64,000 nucleotides of DNA from Alicyclobacillus sacchari (GCF_004366795.1 NZ_SORF01000006.1:105873-169872), one strand, 5' to 3'. Positions 25,825-34,765 are shown, counted from the first letter of the stretch. Numbers and translations are program-made. The notes: generated by a model not told the origin, from the sequence alone.

Positions 25825-27474
25825 TCACCCTCCCTGCTCCTCGTTCAGCTTGCGGTGCCGCTTCCACTCGCGCTCCCGCAGCTCGACGCGGCGAATCTTC
25901 CCCGACGTCGTCTTCGGCAAATCCTCCACAAACTCAATTGCGCGCGGATACTTGTAGGGCGCAGTGATCCGCTTCACGTGCTCCTGCAGTTCTCGCACCA
26001 GCGCCTCGCGTCGCTCGCCGTCGGATGCCAGCTCTCGGTGCAGGTTGGCATCCTTGAGGACGACGAACGCCTTCACAATTGCACCCCGCACCTCATCCGG
26101 GCTCGACACCGCTGCGCACTCGCGCACCAGCGGATGTTTCACGAGCGCGTCCTCGACCTCAAACGGCCCGATGGTGTATCCGGCGCTGATGATGATGTCG
26201 TCCGCGCGGCCGCTGAACCACAGATATCCGTCCTCGTCTTTCTCCGCGCGATCGCCCGTGATGTACCACGCGCCCCGAAACTGAGCCTCGGTCCGCTCGT
26301 CGTCTTTGTAGTAACCCCGGAAGAGAGCCGGGAAGTCTCGCCTTACCGCGATGTCCCCCACCTGGCCCGGAGGAAGTGGCCTGCCCTCTTCGTCGACGAT
26401 CTCGACGGCCCCTTCGACCGTCGGCAGCCCCATCGAACCGGGGCGCACCTCCGTATCGACGCACGTCGCAACGAGAAGCGTGTTCTCCGTCTGCCCGTAG
26501 CCGTCGCGCACGGTGACCTGAAAATGGCGGCGGAACGTGTCAATGACCTCTCGGTTGAGAGGCTCGCCCGCGCTCACCGCCTGGCGCAGCGACGAGAGGC
26601 GAAACCGATCGAGGTCGTCCACCTTTGCCATCATCCGGTATTCCGTGGGCGTCGCGCAGAGCACATTGACCGCTTCGTCGTCGATGAGCCGAAGAAACGT
26701 CTCTGCGTCAAATCGGCCACCGTAGTGGAAGCCTGTGGCGCCCGACATGAGCGTGGCGACGAAGGGGCTCCAGATCCACTTCGCCCATCCGGGCCCGGCG
26801 GTGGCCCACACCACGTCGTCGGGCTCAATGCGGAGCCAACGCTTCGCGGCGATGTGCCAGTGCGCATACGCCCAGCCGTGGACGTGCATCACGCCCTTCG
26901 GGTAGCCCGTTGTCCCGGAGGTGTACGACAGGAAGGCGAGATCGTCCCGACGCGTCGAGAAAATCTCCCATTCCCTGGGCGCGGCGCCGCGCACAAGGTC
27001 GTCATACGCCAGCCAGCCTTCGCGCGGGCCCTCGACCACCACGCGCAACTGAATCCGTGGCGCCTCGGCAATGGCCGCTTCGGCCCGATCCGCGAGCGCC
27101 GCGTGGGCGATCACGCCCTTAGCCTCCGCGTGCCGCAGGCGATAGGCGATGTCGTTCGGCATGAGCAACTCCGACCCTGGCAGAACGACGGCGCCGAGCG
27201 AGAGGATGGCGAGATACACGGCGTACGTCTCCGGGCGGCGCGGCATCAAAACCAGCACCCGGTCGCCTTTTCGAAGGCCGAGATCGTGAAGAGACTGCGC
27301 CAGACGTAGGGACTCGCGGCGAAGCTCTCCGTACGTCAGGGTCCGCTTCGCCCCGGTTTCCGAGCGCCACACGAGCGCGCGCCTCGACTCGTCCCGATCC
27401 AGAATGGCACTCGCGATGTTGAACACGTCTGGCGCCACAAGCTGCGCAAATGCGGCGGTTTGGGATGGCTCCAT
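25825..27474 (-). CDS. AMP-forming acyl-CoA synthetase (medium/branched-chain type)
   Basis: A 549-aa ANL-superfamily ligase: LSYTSGTTGYPKGVMHVHGWAYAHW (P-loop), TAGPGWAKWIWSPF, the adenylate motif DGYGQTENTLLVA, YITGDRAEKDEDGYLWFSGRADDIIISAGYTIGPFEVE (hinge) and the C-terminal lysine in LPKTTSGKIRRVELRE. Similar to MACS/acetyl-CoA synthetase-like enzymes that activate short or branched acids such as isobutyrate. The start is ATG 27474 behind AGAGGAG. Its place in the operon suggests that free branched-chain acids can also feed the pathway. Confidence 0.9.
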   Translation of the reverse strand: MEPSQTAAFAQLVAPDVFNIASAILDRDESRRALVWRSETGAKRTLTYGELRRESLRLAQSLHDLGLRKGDRVLVLMPRRPETYAVYLAILSLGAVVLPGSELLMPNDIAYRLRHAEAKGVIAHAALADRAEAAIAEAPRIQLRVVVEGPREGWLAYDDLVRGAAPREWEIFSTRRDDLAFLSYTSGTTGYPKGVMHVHGWAYAHWHIAAKRWLRIEPDDVVWATAGPGWAKWIWSPFVATLMSGATGFHYGGRFDAETFLRLIDDEAVNVLCATPTEYRMMAKVDDLDRFRLSSLRQAVSAGEPLNREVIDTFRRHFQVTVRDGYGQTENTLLVATCVDTEVRPGSMGLPTVEGAVEIVDEEGRPLPPGQVGDIAVRRDFPALFRGYYKDDERTEAQFRGAWYITGDRAEKDEDGYLWFSGRADDIIISAGYTIGPFEVEDALVKHPLVRECAAVSSPDEVRGAIVKAFVVLKDANLHRELASDGERREALVRELQEHVKRITAPYKYPRAIEFVEDLPKTTSGKIRRVELREREWKRHRKLNEEQGG

Positions 27475-27510
27475 CTCACAACGCTCCTCTCGAGGAAGCT
27501 CTACGGGCGC

Positions 27511-28581
27511 TCAATCGGCAAACGGAATGGAAAGATGGGCAATGGGTTCAAAAAACGCCTCCACTTCTTCGGCCGTCACGCTCGCCAGATCGGCGTGGCG
27601 CCACTTGGGGCGCCGGTCCTTGTCGACGAGCTGGGCGCGCACCCCTTCGACAAAGTCGCCCCGGCGAATGAACTCGAGGGCGAGGCCGAGATCGGTCTCT
27701 AGGACCTCGCGGTACGTCGCGTTCCGTGCGCGGCAGAGCGCCTCGAAGGTCACCGCCAAAGAGAGCGGTGAGCGCTGGCGCAGGATCTCGAGCACCTGCG
27801 CGGCAAACGGATCGCTCGAGGATCCCTCCCGCAAGCGCGCCAAGATGTCGGAGAGCGACGGGCTGTCGAAGTACATCTGCACCCGCCGGAGAAAGTCCGC
27901 GACCTCCTCCGATGGTCGGTGCTCTACGGCCAGCCTTGCAGCCAACCACCTCTGGAGTTGTTCCGCGGTTTCTCCCTGTTCACCCCGCTTCACAAGTTCC
28001 GCCTCGAACGACGGCCGCTCGTCGCTCGGAAGCCAGGCGTTGGCCACGCCCGCCGTGAGCAGCACATCGGCCCCGACGGACTCGCCCGTGAGCGCCAGAT
28101 AGTGTCCGAGGCCGCCTTCCATCCGGCTGAGCGCATAACACATGCCGACGTCCGGAAAGAAGCCGATCCCGGTCTCGGGCATCGCGAACCGCGTGCGATC
28201 CGTCGCGATCTTCCACGTCGCGCCATAGGTGAGCCCGACCCCGCCCCCCATCACGACACCGTCCCACAGGGCGAGCACAGGCTTCGGAAACCGCGCGACG
28301 CGATCGTCGAGCGCGTACTCCTCTGAGAAAAACGCGGCCGCGGTCTCGAGGTTTGGCTCATCCTTCGCGTCGTACAACGCCCGAATGTCGCCGCCAGCGC
28401 AGAAGGCGCGATCTCCTTCGCCGTACAGCACCACGAGTTCAACGCACGGATCCTGCGCGATTTCGTCCAAATGGCGACGAAGAAGGCGGATCATCTCGAG
28501 ACTGAGCGCGTTCAACTGCTTCGGCCGGTTGAGCCCGAGCCCAACCACCGTACCTGTCTGGCGAAACAAGACTCTGTCCAT
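27511..28581 (-). CDS. 3-hydroxyisobutyryl-CoA hydrolase (enoyl-CoA hydratase/isomerase superfamily)
   Basis: A 356-aa crotonase-fold protein, longer than ordinary enoyl-CoA hydratases (~260) and matching HIBYL-CoA hydrolases. It has GLNRPKQLNALSLEMIRLL, the oxyanion loop EGDRAFCAGGDIRALYD, the second loop LWDGVVMGGGVGLTYGATWKIATDRTRFAMPETGIGFFPDVG with the catalytic Glu, and the C-terminal extension with DLGLALEFIRRGDFVEGVRAQLVDKD. It releases 3-hydroxyisobutyrate for the dehydrogenase mmsB, which is also in this operon. The start is ATG 28581 behind GAGGTGG. Confidence 0.9.
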   Translation of the reverse strand: MDRVLFRQTGTVVGLGLNRPKQLNALSLEMIRLLRRHLDEIAQDPCVELVVLYGEGDRAFCAGGDIRALYDAKDEPNLETAAAFFSEEYALDDRVARFPKPVLALWDGVVMGGGVGLTYGATWKIATDRTRFAMPETGIGFFPDVGMCYALSRMEGGLGHYLALTGESVGADVLLTAGVANAWLPSDERPSFEAELVKRGEQGETAEQLQRWLAARLAVEHRPSEEVADFLRRVQMYFDSPSLSDILARLREGSSSDPFAAQVLEILRQRSPLSLAVTFEALCRARNATYREVLETDLGLALEFIRRGDFVEGVRAQLVDKDRRPKWRHADLASVTAEEVEAFFEPIAHLSIPFAD

Positions 28582-28599
28582 AAGCCACCTCGCTCCAAC

Positions 28600-30042
28600 T
28601 CAAATCCAACGCGTCGAGACAACCTTCCTTCGCGTGAAAAACTGGACGAGTTCCTTGCCGTTCTCGCCCGTCACGCCGTAGAAGGAATCCTTGTGTCCGC
28701 CGAACGGGAAGAAGGCCACAGGCAGAGGCACGTTGACGTTGATGCCGACCATGCCTGCGTCGATTCGATCGCGAAACACCTGTGCGGCCTTGCCCCTCTG
28801 CGTGTACAGGATGGCGCCGTTCGCGTAGCGGGAGCGATTCGCGATGGCGATGGCCTCGTCAAGATCGCGCGCTCGTACGACGCTCAGCACGGGGCCGAAC
28901 AACTCCTCCTGCCAGACGCGCATCTCGGGCGTCACGCCATCGAGCAGGCACGGGCCGAGATAAAACCCTTCGGGATGTTCGTCGATGGCTGGCCGTCCGT
29001 CCACCACGAGCCGGGCGGACATGGCGGCCTCGTCGACGTACGCGCGGACGCGATCGCGATGTTCCTTCCGAATGAGCGGCGTGACGTCCACACCTTTCTC
29101 AAAGCCGGGGCCGATCTTCATACGCCGGGCGCCCTCCGCCAGCCGCTCCACAACTTCATCCGCAACCGAGCCGACAGCCACGACGACGGACGTGGCCATG
29201 CAGCGCTGTCCGCCGTTGTGGAACGCGGCGCGCAGAATGCCGTCGATGGTCGGCTCGAGAACGGCATCCTCCAGCACGATGGCGTGGTTTTTCGCCCCCG
29301 CGAACGCCTGCACGCGCTTCTGGTGGCGCGCAGCCGTCTCATACACGTAGGCGGCCGTCCTCGTCGAACCCGTGAAGTTCACGGCGACAATCTTGGGATG
29401 GGACAGGATGGCGTCCACGGCTTCCTTGCCGCCGTTGACCGCCTGAAGCACGCCCGGGGGCAGTCCCGCTTCGTGGAACATCTCCACCAGGCGAAGCGTG
29501 GTCATCGGCGTCTGCTCGGACGGCTTCAAAATCAGCGCGTTGCCTGTGACGACCGCCCACCCCATCACCCACAAGGGGATCATGGCCGGGAAGTTGAACG
29601 GCGTGATGCTGGCGACCACGCCTAAGGGATACCTGTAGTAGGTCTGCTCCAGCCCCTCCGACACTTCTGCGAGCGATTCGCCCATCATTAGCGTGGGCGC
29701 GGAGAGCGCGTGCTCAATCCCTTCGATGCCGCGATCCACCTCGGCCTGCGCATCCAGGTAGCTCTTTCCGTGCTCCGTTGTGATCATCTTGGCGATGGCG
29801 TCTCGCTCCGCCTTCAGCTTCGCCAAGAAGTCGAACATCACCCGGGCCCGCTTCGCGACGGGCACCCGGCTCCACGACGCAAACGCCCGCTTCGCACCCT
29901 CCACGGCCCGCGCCACATCGGCGTGCGTCGAAAGAGGCGTCTCGGCGATGACTTCCCCAATCGCGGGATTGTACACCGGTACGGCGTGTTCGCTCTCAAC
30001 TTCCGCCCAAGTTCCATTCACATAGTTGTTGAGACGGCGCAT
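28600..30042 (-). CDS. mmsA: CoA-acylating methylmalonate-semialdehyde dehydrogenase
   Basis: A 480-aa aldehyde dehydrogenase that converts methylmalonate semialdehyde to propionyl-CoA (valine route). MMSDH features: NYVNGTWAEVESEHAVPVYNPA, TTEHGKSYLDAQAEVDRG, TPFNFPAMIPLWVMGWAVVTGN, FTGSTRTAAYVYETAARH, QAFAGAKNHAIVLEDA in place of the usual glutamate region, and the catalytic Cys in NGGQRCMATSVVV. C-terminal end: FPFGGHKDSFYGVTGENGKELVQFFTRRKVV. The start is ATG 30042 behind AGAGGGGAA. Lies between mmsB and the hydrolase. Confidence 0.95.
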   Translation of the reverse strand: MRRLNNYVNGTWAEVESEHAVPVYNPAIGEVIAETPLSTHADVARAVEGAKRAFASWSRVPVAKRARVMFDFLAKLKAERDAIAKMITTEHGKSYLDAQAEVDRGIEGIEHALSAPTLMMGESLAEVSEGLEQTYYRYPLGVVASITPFNFPAMIPLWVMGWAVVTGNALILKPSEQTPMTTLRLVEMFHEAGLPPGVLQAVNGGKEAVDAILSHPKIVAVNFTGSTRTAAYVYETAARHQKRVQAFAGAKNHAIVLEDAVLEPTIDGILRAAFHNGGQRCMATSVVVAVGSVADEVVERLAEGARRMKIGPGFEKGVDVTPLIRKEHRDRVRAYVDEAAMSARLVVDGRPAIDEHPEGFYLGPCLLDGVTPEMRVWQEELFGPVLSVVRARDLDEAIAIANRSRYANGAILYTQRGKAAQVFRDRIDAGMVGINVNVPLPVAFFPFGGHKDSFYGVTGENGKELVQFFTRRKVVSTRWI

Positions 30043-30066
30043 GCAGATTCCCCTCTTTCCAGGCGA

Positions 30067-30957
30067 TCACGCCCGCGGTTCGTTCTTGACATCCTGGATG
30101 TAGCGGTACATCGCGGCCATGTCGAGACCGGCGTATCCTCGCTCCGCGGCCTTTTCGTACATGCCGATCAGCACGTCGGTCATCGGCAACTCAAGGCCTT
30201 TGGCCGCGGCCATGTCCTTGGCGAGGTGCAGATCTTTAATTAAGAGCCTCGTGGTGAAGCCGGGCTCGTAAAAGTCCTTCGAGATGAACAGCTTCCAGTT
30301 GCGCTCGTAGATTCGGCTCTGCCCATAGCTCACGTTCAGGATGGAGAAGAGCTGCTCCAGGTCCATCCCCATCTCGCCTGCGAGGGTAAGCGCCTCGGCC
30401 ACCGCGAGCGTGTAATACCCAATGAAGTAATTGTTGACGAGCTTCACGACCGAACCGGCGCCGACGTCCTCACTGATGTGAAACACGTTTTGGCCGATGA
30501 GGTCGAGCATCGGCTTCGCGCGTTCGAAAGCCGCTCTCGCCCCGCCCACCATGACGGTGAGCGTTCCGTCCACCACTCGTTCGACGCCGCCCGACACCGG
30601 TGCACCTAGATAGTCGATGCCACGGCTCGCGAGCGCCTCGGCGACTCGATGGTTGACCTGAGGCGACACGGTGCTGAAGTCGATGACCAGTTGGCCCGAG
30701 CGTCCCTCTTGCGCCACGAGTTCCCCGAACACCTGCGTCACCTCGGCAGGACCCGGCAGGCTCGCGCACAACACGTCCGCCGCGCGCACCACGTCGAGGA
30801 CGGACTCACAAGCCTTGCCCCCCTCGCTCGCGAACGCCTCCCGAGACCGCGGCACGACGTCATAGCCGTGAACCTCGTACCCGCCTCTCACCAGATTCAA
30901 GCTCATCGGCAGTCCCATCTTGCCGAGCCCCAAAAATCCAACCACCGGTTTTTCCAT
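30067..30957 (-). CDS. mmsB: 3-hydroxyisobutyrate dehydrogenase
   Basis: A 296-aa beta-hydroxyacid dehydrogenase: NAD motif VGFLGLGKMGLPMSLNLVRGGYEV at the start, substrate loop IDYLGAPVSGGVERVVDGTLTVMVGG, the catalytic lysine in GSVVKLVNNYFIGYYTLAVAEAL, and KDLHLAKDMAAAKGLELP near the end. It oxidises 3-hydroxyisobutyrate to methylmalonate semialdehyde. It starts 7 bp after the acyl-CoA dehydrogenase gene. mmsA follows, as in valine-degradation operons of other bacteria. Confidence 0.94.
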   Translation of the reverse strand: MEKPVVGFLGLGKMGLPMSLNLVRGGYEVHGYDVVPRSREAFASEGGKACESVLDVVRAADVLCASLPGPAEVTQVFGELVAQEGRSGQLVIDFSTVSPQVNHRVAEALASRGIDYLGAPVSGGVERVVDGTLTVMVGGARAAFERAKPMLDLIGQNVFHISEDVGAGSVVKLVNNYFIGYYTLAVAEALTLAGEMGMDLEQLFSILNVSYGQSRIYERNWKLFISKDFYEPGFTTRLLIKDLHLAKDMAAAKGLELPMTDVLIGMYEKAAERGYAGLDMAAMYRYIQDVKNEPRA

Positions 30958-30964
30958 GGGCCTC

Positions 30965-32773
30965 TCACCTCACCCTATCCAATACGTACTCTGCGATGGC
31001 CTGAAGTTGGCCGATCTCGTCCGGATACTCCAAGCCATCAAGTTTCACACCGACGTGCCGAGCGGCCTCGAGGAGCGGCGTGAAACCGTAGCGAACTGCG
31101 TCCGCCCAGGCGACGGCGGCGAATTCGGCGCCGAGATCGCGCGCGGGTCCTCGCGCGTCCGCGGCCAGAGCGACGCGCACGAGCGAGGACTCGAAGGCGT
31201 ACAGCCACATCTTTGCATCCGCGAGGCGGCGCACGATCGCCTGCTGATCGATGAGTCGCGCTCCCTCACAAGCGAGTGCCGCCTCGACCACGGCGTCGAA
31301 CCCAACCCTCATGGCCCGAAGGGCTTGCTCCGCCCCCTCGAGCGTCGAGCGAAGGCGACTGCCTGGCAGGTGGGCGGCCAAGGACAGAGATGCCGCAGGC
31401 GAGGGGGACGATGAGCCGCCCGATGAACAAGCGCTTGCTTCACGAGCGCGAGCATGAAGCAGGTCCCGCACGACCGCCAGTCGATTGATCTCGTTCGTCC
31501 CTTCAAAAATGCGCGTGATTCGCGCGTCTCGGTACATTCGCGCGATCTCGTAGTCCTCCATATACCCATAGCCGCCGTGGATCTGGACCGCCTCGTCGAT
31601 GATGAACGCCTGAACCTCCGTGGCGAGCACCTTGTTCAGCGAACACGCAGCGATGCACGACGACAGGGCCGACGACACGCCGCGCACTTTCTCCTCCGGC
31701 TCGAGATCCGACCGGAGCGCGAGATCAAGTGCCCTCTTCTTACCTGGCGCGAGTTCGCCCGCTGCTCGATACGCCGCGCTCCGCGCCACAAAGTATCGCG
31801 CCGCCATGTAGCCGAGCTTTTCTCGGATCATGCCAAAGGAGGCGATGGGCACGCCGAATTGTCGGCGCTCCTTGGCGTACGCCGCGGCGATCCGAATGGC
31901 TCGCCTCGCTTGCCCCAGGGCGTACAGCGCCATCTTGTGCCTCGCCAAATTGAGAACGGAAAGCGCGATCCGGTGTCCGTGGCCGGGCGCGCCGAGCAGG
32001 GCCGACTCCGGCACCTCCACGTCATCCAGGATGAGCGAGGCCGTCGGGCTCGCGTGAATGCCCACCTTGTGCTCCTCCTTGCCCACGGAAACGCCCTGTC
32101 GATCTCGATCCACGACAAAGGCGGTCATGCCACGATCGGCGAGCTGTGCGAACACGACGTACACGCCGGCCACGCGCGCATTCGAGATCCACTGCTTTTG
32201 CCCCGACAACACGTAGCATCCGCGCGCTTCGTCGCGGCGCGCGCTGGTCTTGCCGTGGATCGCGTCGGAACCCGCATCGGGCTCCGTGAGCGCGTACGAC
32301 GCGATGACTTCGCCGGCCGCGAGCTGCGGCAGGTACGACGCGCGCTGCGATTCGTCGCCGAAGTAGAGAATCGGATGAAGCGCAACCCCGCTGTGAATGT
32401 TTATGGACACACCAAATCCTGCCGTTTCTCCCAGCGTTTCTGCCACCAGGAGAGACGACAGCGGATCCAGTTCCAGCCCGCCATACGCCTCCGGAAGATC
32501 GACGCCAATCAGGCCCAGTTCCCCGGCCTTTCGATAAAGCGCTTTCAGGGCGCCGACGTCTCCCGCTTCCAGCGCCTCCATGCGAGGAAGCACATCTCGC
32601 TCCACAAAGGAACGCGCCGTCTCCTCGATGAGATCGTGTTCGTCGCTTCGGCGCTCCGGCGTAAGCGCGCTTTGCGGACCCGGGTGAAATTCTTGGGTGA
32701 CATCCACCGTGCGATGCATCCCCTTCCGCGGAGCCGCATATGCAAGCGATTTCAAATGGGCCGATATGCTCAA
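30965..32773 (-). CDS. Acyl-CoA dehydrogenase (isobutyryl/short branched-chain type, long C-terminal extension)
   Basis: A 602-aa FAD-dependent acyl-CoA dehydrogenase. FAD/substrate motifs: YALTEPDAGSDA (signature 1), KQWISNARVAGVYVVFAQ, and QIHGGYGYMEDYEIARMYRDARITRIFEGTNEINRL (signature 2). An extra C-terminal domain of ~150 residues, as in some Bacillus long forms, follows at about 430-602. The start is TTG 32773 behind GGGGGAGG. First gene of the seven-gene operon, so the promoter should lie in the ~100 bp between it and the IS remnant. Isobutyryl-CoA is the likely substrate from context. Confidence 0.9.
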   Translation of the reverse strand: MSISAHLKSLAYAAPRKGMHRTVDVTQEFHPGPQSALTPERRSDEHDLIEETARSFVERDVLPRMEALEAGDVGALKALYRKAGELGLIGVDLPEAYGGLELDPLSSLLVAETLGETAGFGVSINIHSGVALHPILYFGDESQRASYLPQLAAGEVIASYALTEPDAGSDAIHGKTSARRDEARGCYVLSGQKQWISNARVAGVYVVFAQLADRGMTAFVVDRDRQGVSVGKEEHKVGIHASPTASLILDDVEVPESALLGAPGHGHRIALSVLNLARHKMALYALGQARRAIRIAAAYAKERRQFGVPIASFGMIREKLGYMAARYFVARSAAYRAAGELAPGKKRALDLALRSDLEPEEKVRGVSSALSSCIAACSLNKVLATEVQAFIIDEAVQIHGGYGYMEDYEIARMYRDARITRIFEGTNEINRLAVVRDLLHARAREASACSSGGSSSPSPAASLSLAAHLPGSRLRSTLEGAEQALRAMRVGFDAVVEAALACEGARLIDQQAIVRRLADAKMWLYAFESSLVRVALAADARGPARDLGAEFAAVAWADAVRYGFTPLLEAARHVGVKLDGLEYPDEIGQLQAIAEYVLDRVR

Positions 32774-32875
32774 CCGGCCTCCCCCTTGCTCGGCTCGCGC
32801 ACAACATTATGCAATCATTGTATAGGTTCACTATATCCCGACGGAGACCTGAAGCGCAAGGGATCCGGCGCAGTC

Positions 32876-33367
32876 GTCCGTGTCAAGTTGTCGTAGGGGA
32901 GGACCTCACCGCTTAGGTTGAGTCAGGTAACCGTGGCTGAAACCCTGGCGAGCTCACGAAGCACGTACTTCACCCATGGTCGATCCGCTTGCGGACCGAC
33001 CAATGCTGGCATGTCTTTTTCCAGCCAAGTCGCCGCTTCTTCGACCCGTCTCGCGTTTCCGCCTCGTTCACTGGCTTTGTCTTCACCGGCACTTCCGCCT
33101 GCATTTCCGAACGAGAAAGCGTGTTTGCCCGCAGAGGCTCGTGATTGGCGCGCGTTGCAATCAGCCGCACTAACGCATCCGCCCCTGGCTTGCTCCAACG
33201 TGCCCCATGGCGCTTCATCCGTCGCGCCATCAAGAATATCTAACATGAGAGACCTCACCTCTTCATCCGCGCTCCAACGCGGTTTGTTTTTGTGCTCAGT
33301 GAGGGTCTCTTCTCTTTGTCCTCGGAAAATCCTCCCGAAAATAACCCCTACTCAAACTTCATACGCT
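32876..33367 (-). mobile_element. Right IS remnant, internally deleted, both ends present
   Basis: 492 bp that keep both termini: the 32876-32996 end shared with the left copy, and a right inverted repeat at 33345-33367. The transposase between is reduced to pieces. A tail ending GPQADRPWVKYVLRELARVSATVT stops at 32923. A stretch ARRMKRHGARWSKPGADALVRLIATRA lies in another frame (32970-33233). A possible gene start is near 33258, behind GAAGAGGTGAG. The RMKxxGxxWSxxGADAxxRL pattern resembles ISLre2/UPF0236 transposases. A frameshift and a large internal deletion make it inactive. It accounts for the gene-free stretch between the acyl-CoA dehydrogenase and lysC. Confidence 0.7.
32923..33258 (-). 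pseudogene. Transposase fragment (putative ISLre2 family), frameshifted
   Basis: Remnant of the transposase within the right IS copy. The last ~40 residues (WLEKDMPALVGPQADRPWVKYVLREL...) are in one frame. The preceding ARRMKRHGARWSKPGADALVRL segment is in another, with an in-frame stop just upstream at 33240-33242. A full ISLre2-type transposase would be ~400 aa or more; only about 100 codons remain. Confidence 0.6.
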
Positions 33368-33377
33368 CTACTGTGGA
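33368..33377. repeat. Right copy of 10-bp direct repeat (target-site duplication candidate)
   Basis: CTACTGTGGA directly outside the right inverted repeat, identical to 22977-22986. Confidence 0.75.
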
Positions 33378-33392
33378 TCGTTTCGACAGAAC

Positions 33393-33428
33393 ATGAGCCA
33401 CCCTTGGCAAGTTCCAAGGGTGGCTCAT
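33393..33428 (-). terminator. Hairpin behind lysC
   Basis: ATGAGCCACCCTTGG and its exact complement form a 15-bp stem with a 6-nt loop right after lysC. There is no U-run behind it on the minus strand, so it may act as a 3'-end stabiliser or a poor terminator. Confidence 0.6.
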
Positions 33429-33449
33429 GCAGTCACGAACTCGTTGTCG

Positions 33450-34694
33450 TTATCGTTCGGCGTTCGTCAGCGGTGTCACCGTATCCGCCTCGACGAATGT
33501 CTGATGCAGTGCCTGTACGGCTTTTTCGACGAGATGTGCCGGAATCACACACGACACCTTGATCTCGGATGTGCTCACCATGTGGATGGGCACCTCGGCG
33601 TCGCGGAGCGTGACAAACATCTGAGCGGCCACGCCTGGATTGCTAATCATGCCCGCACCGACGATGGACACCTTGGCAAGCGGCGCCTCCCGCTCAATTT
33701 TGTGAAACCGCAAGGTCGGTTGCAGGGACGAAACCACCTCCACAGCGCGACCGAGATCAGACTCATTTACCGTAAACGACACGTCAACCGCGGACGCATC
33801 GACGACGCTTTGGACGATCACGTCGACGTTGACGCCGTTTTCCGCCAACGATGAGAAAATCGCAGCCAATGCGTGTTCCTCAAGCGGCACCCCGACGACC
33901 GCCAAACGTGCAACATGCCGTTCAAACGCAATGCCGGTCACTACCCGCCGGCCCTCCATCCGATTCTCTGTCATCGCCACGACGTTCGTTCCTTCCCCTT
34001 CCGTAAAACTAGAGCGCACGACCAATTGTACCGCGAAATGTTTGGCATTTTCGACGGCACGCGGGTGCAAAACCTGGGCACCGAGGTTGGCCAGCTCCAG
34101 CATTTCATCATATGAAATGTCATCCAGCTTCTTCGCGTTTGGTACAACGCGCGGATCTGTCGTATACACGCCATCGACGTCGGTATAAATCTCGCAAACG
34201 TCCGCACCAAGTGCCGCAGCCAACGCCACCGCCGACGTATCCGATCCGCCGCGACCAAGGGTTGTCACCTCGCCGCCGGCGATTCCTTGAAAGCCAGTGA
34301 CAATTGCTACAATTCCCCTTTCGATCAAGCTTTGCAACGTCCTCGTGTCAATCTGCGAGACACGCGCGTTGCCGTGAACCGGTTCCGTCGTGATTCCCGC
34401 CTGCCACCCAGTGAGCGACTTGGCCTGTACACCCATTGCCAACAGCCGCATTGCCACCAGCGCTGCCGACACCTGCTCGCCCGTTGCGAGCAATTGATCC
34501 ATCTCGCGCAGATCCGGGCTGTCGACCAATTCGGCCGCCAAGTCGACCAATGCATCGGTGCTGTGTCCCATGGCCGAGACGACGACGACGACAGCATGTC
34601 CCGCCCTCACGGTAGCCGCAATTCGGTCCGCAACAGCGCGAATCCGTTCCGTGGATCCGACCGATGTGCCGCCATATTTCTGTACGAACAGCAC
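33450..34694 (-). CDS. lysC: Aspartate kinase
   Basis: A 414-aa aspartokinase, first step towards lysine, threonine, methionine and diaminopimelate. Kinase motifs: VQKYGGTSVGSTERI at the start, VVVVSAMGHSTD, TTLGRGGSDTSAVALAAALGA and YTDVDGVYTTDPRVV. Two C-terminal ACT domains follow (about 265-410), with the effector-site stretch VSIVGAGMISNPGVAAQMF and VSTSEIKVSC, so feedback by lysine and/or threonine is expected. The start is GTG 34694 behind GGGAGTGGAG. No lysine riboswitch is visible in the ~125-bp leader. Confidence 0.96.
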   Translation of the reverse strand: MLFVQKYGGTSVGSTERIRAVADRIAATVRAGHAVVVVVSAMGHSTDALVDLAAELVDSPDLREMDQLLATGEQVSAALVAMRLLAMGVQAKSLTGWQAGITTEPVHGNARVSQIDTRTLQSLIERGIVAIVTGFQGIAGGEVTTLGRGGSDTSAVALAAALGADVCEIYTDVDGVYTTDPRVVPNAKKLDDISYDEMLELANLGAQVLHPRAVENAKHFAVQLVVRSSFTEGEGTNVVAMTENRMEGRRVVTGIAFERHVARLAVVGVPLEEHALAAIFSSLAENGVNVDVIVQSVVDASAVDVSFTVNESDLGRAVEVVSSLQPTLRFHKIEREAPLAKVSIVGAGMISNPGVAAQMFVTLRDAEVPIHMVSTSEIKVSCVIPAHLVEKAVQALHQTFVEADTVTPLTNAER

Positions 34695-34765
34695 GTTTCT
34701 CCACTCCCTGTTTCAAGCTGCCCAGCTATTTTAGCTATCATACCGTACAACTGTGCACACGCGAA

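Larger units (their letters stand above)
22987..33367. mobile_element. Decayed composite transposon carrying a branched-chain acyl-CoA catabolic operon
   Basis: The unit is bounded by same-orientation remnants of one insertion sequence (22987-23107 and 32876-33367). The outermost ends form an imperfect inverted repeat: 16 of 23 positions match between the left end and the reverse complement of 33345-33367, including the shared AGTAGGGG/CGTAGGGG block. A 10-bp direct repeat flanks both outer ends. Cargo base composition and codon use are visibly more GC-rich than in serA or lysC on either side. Both flanking elements lack an intact transposase, so the unit can no longer move by itself. Confidence 0.75.

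Noticed and set aside
25651..27309. 552-codon plus-strand open frame antisense to the acyl-CoA synthetase
   Set aside because: His/Arg/Val-rich composition typical of antisense shadows in GC-rich DNA; the minus strand has all ligase motifs.
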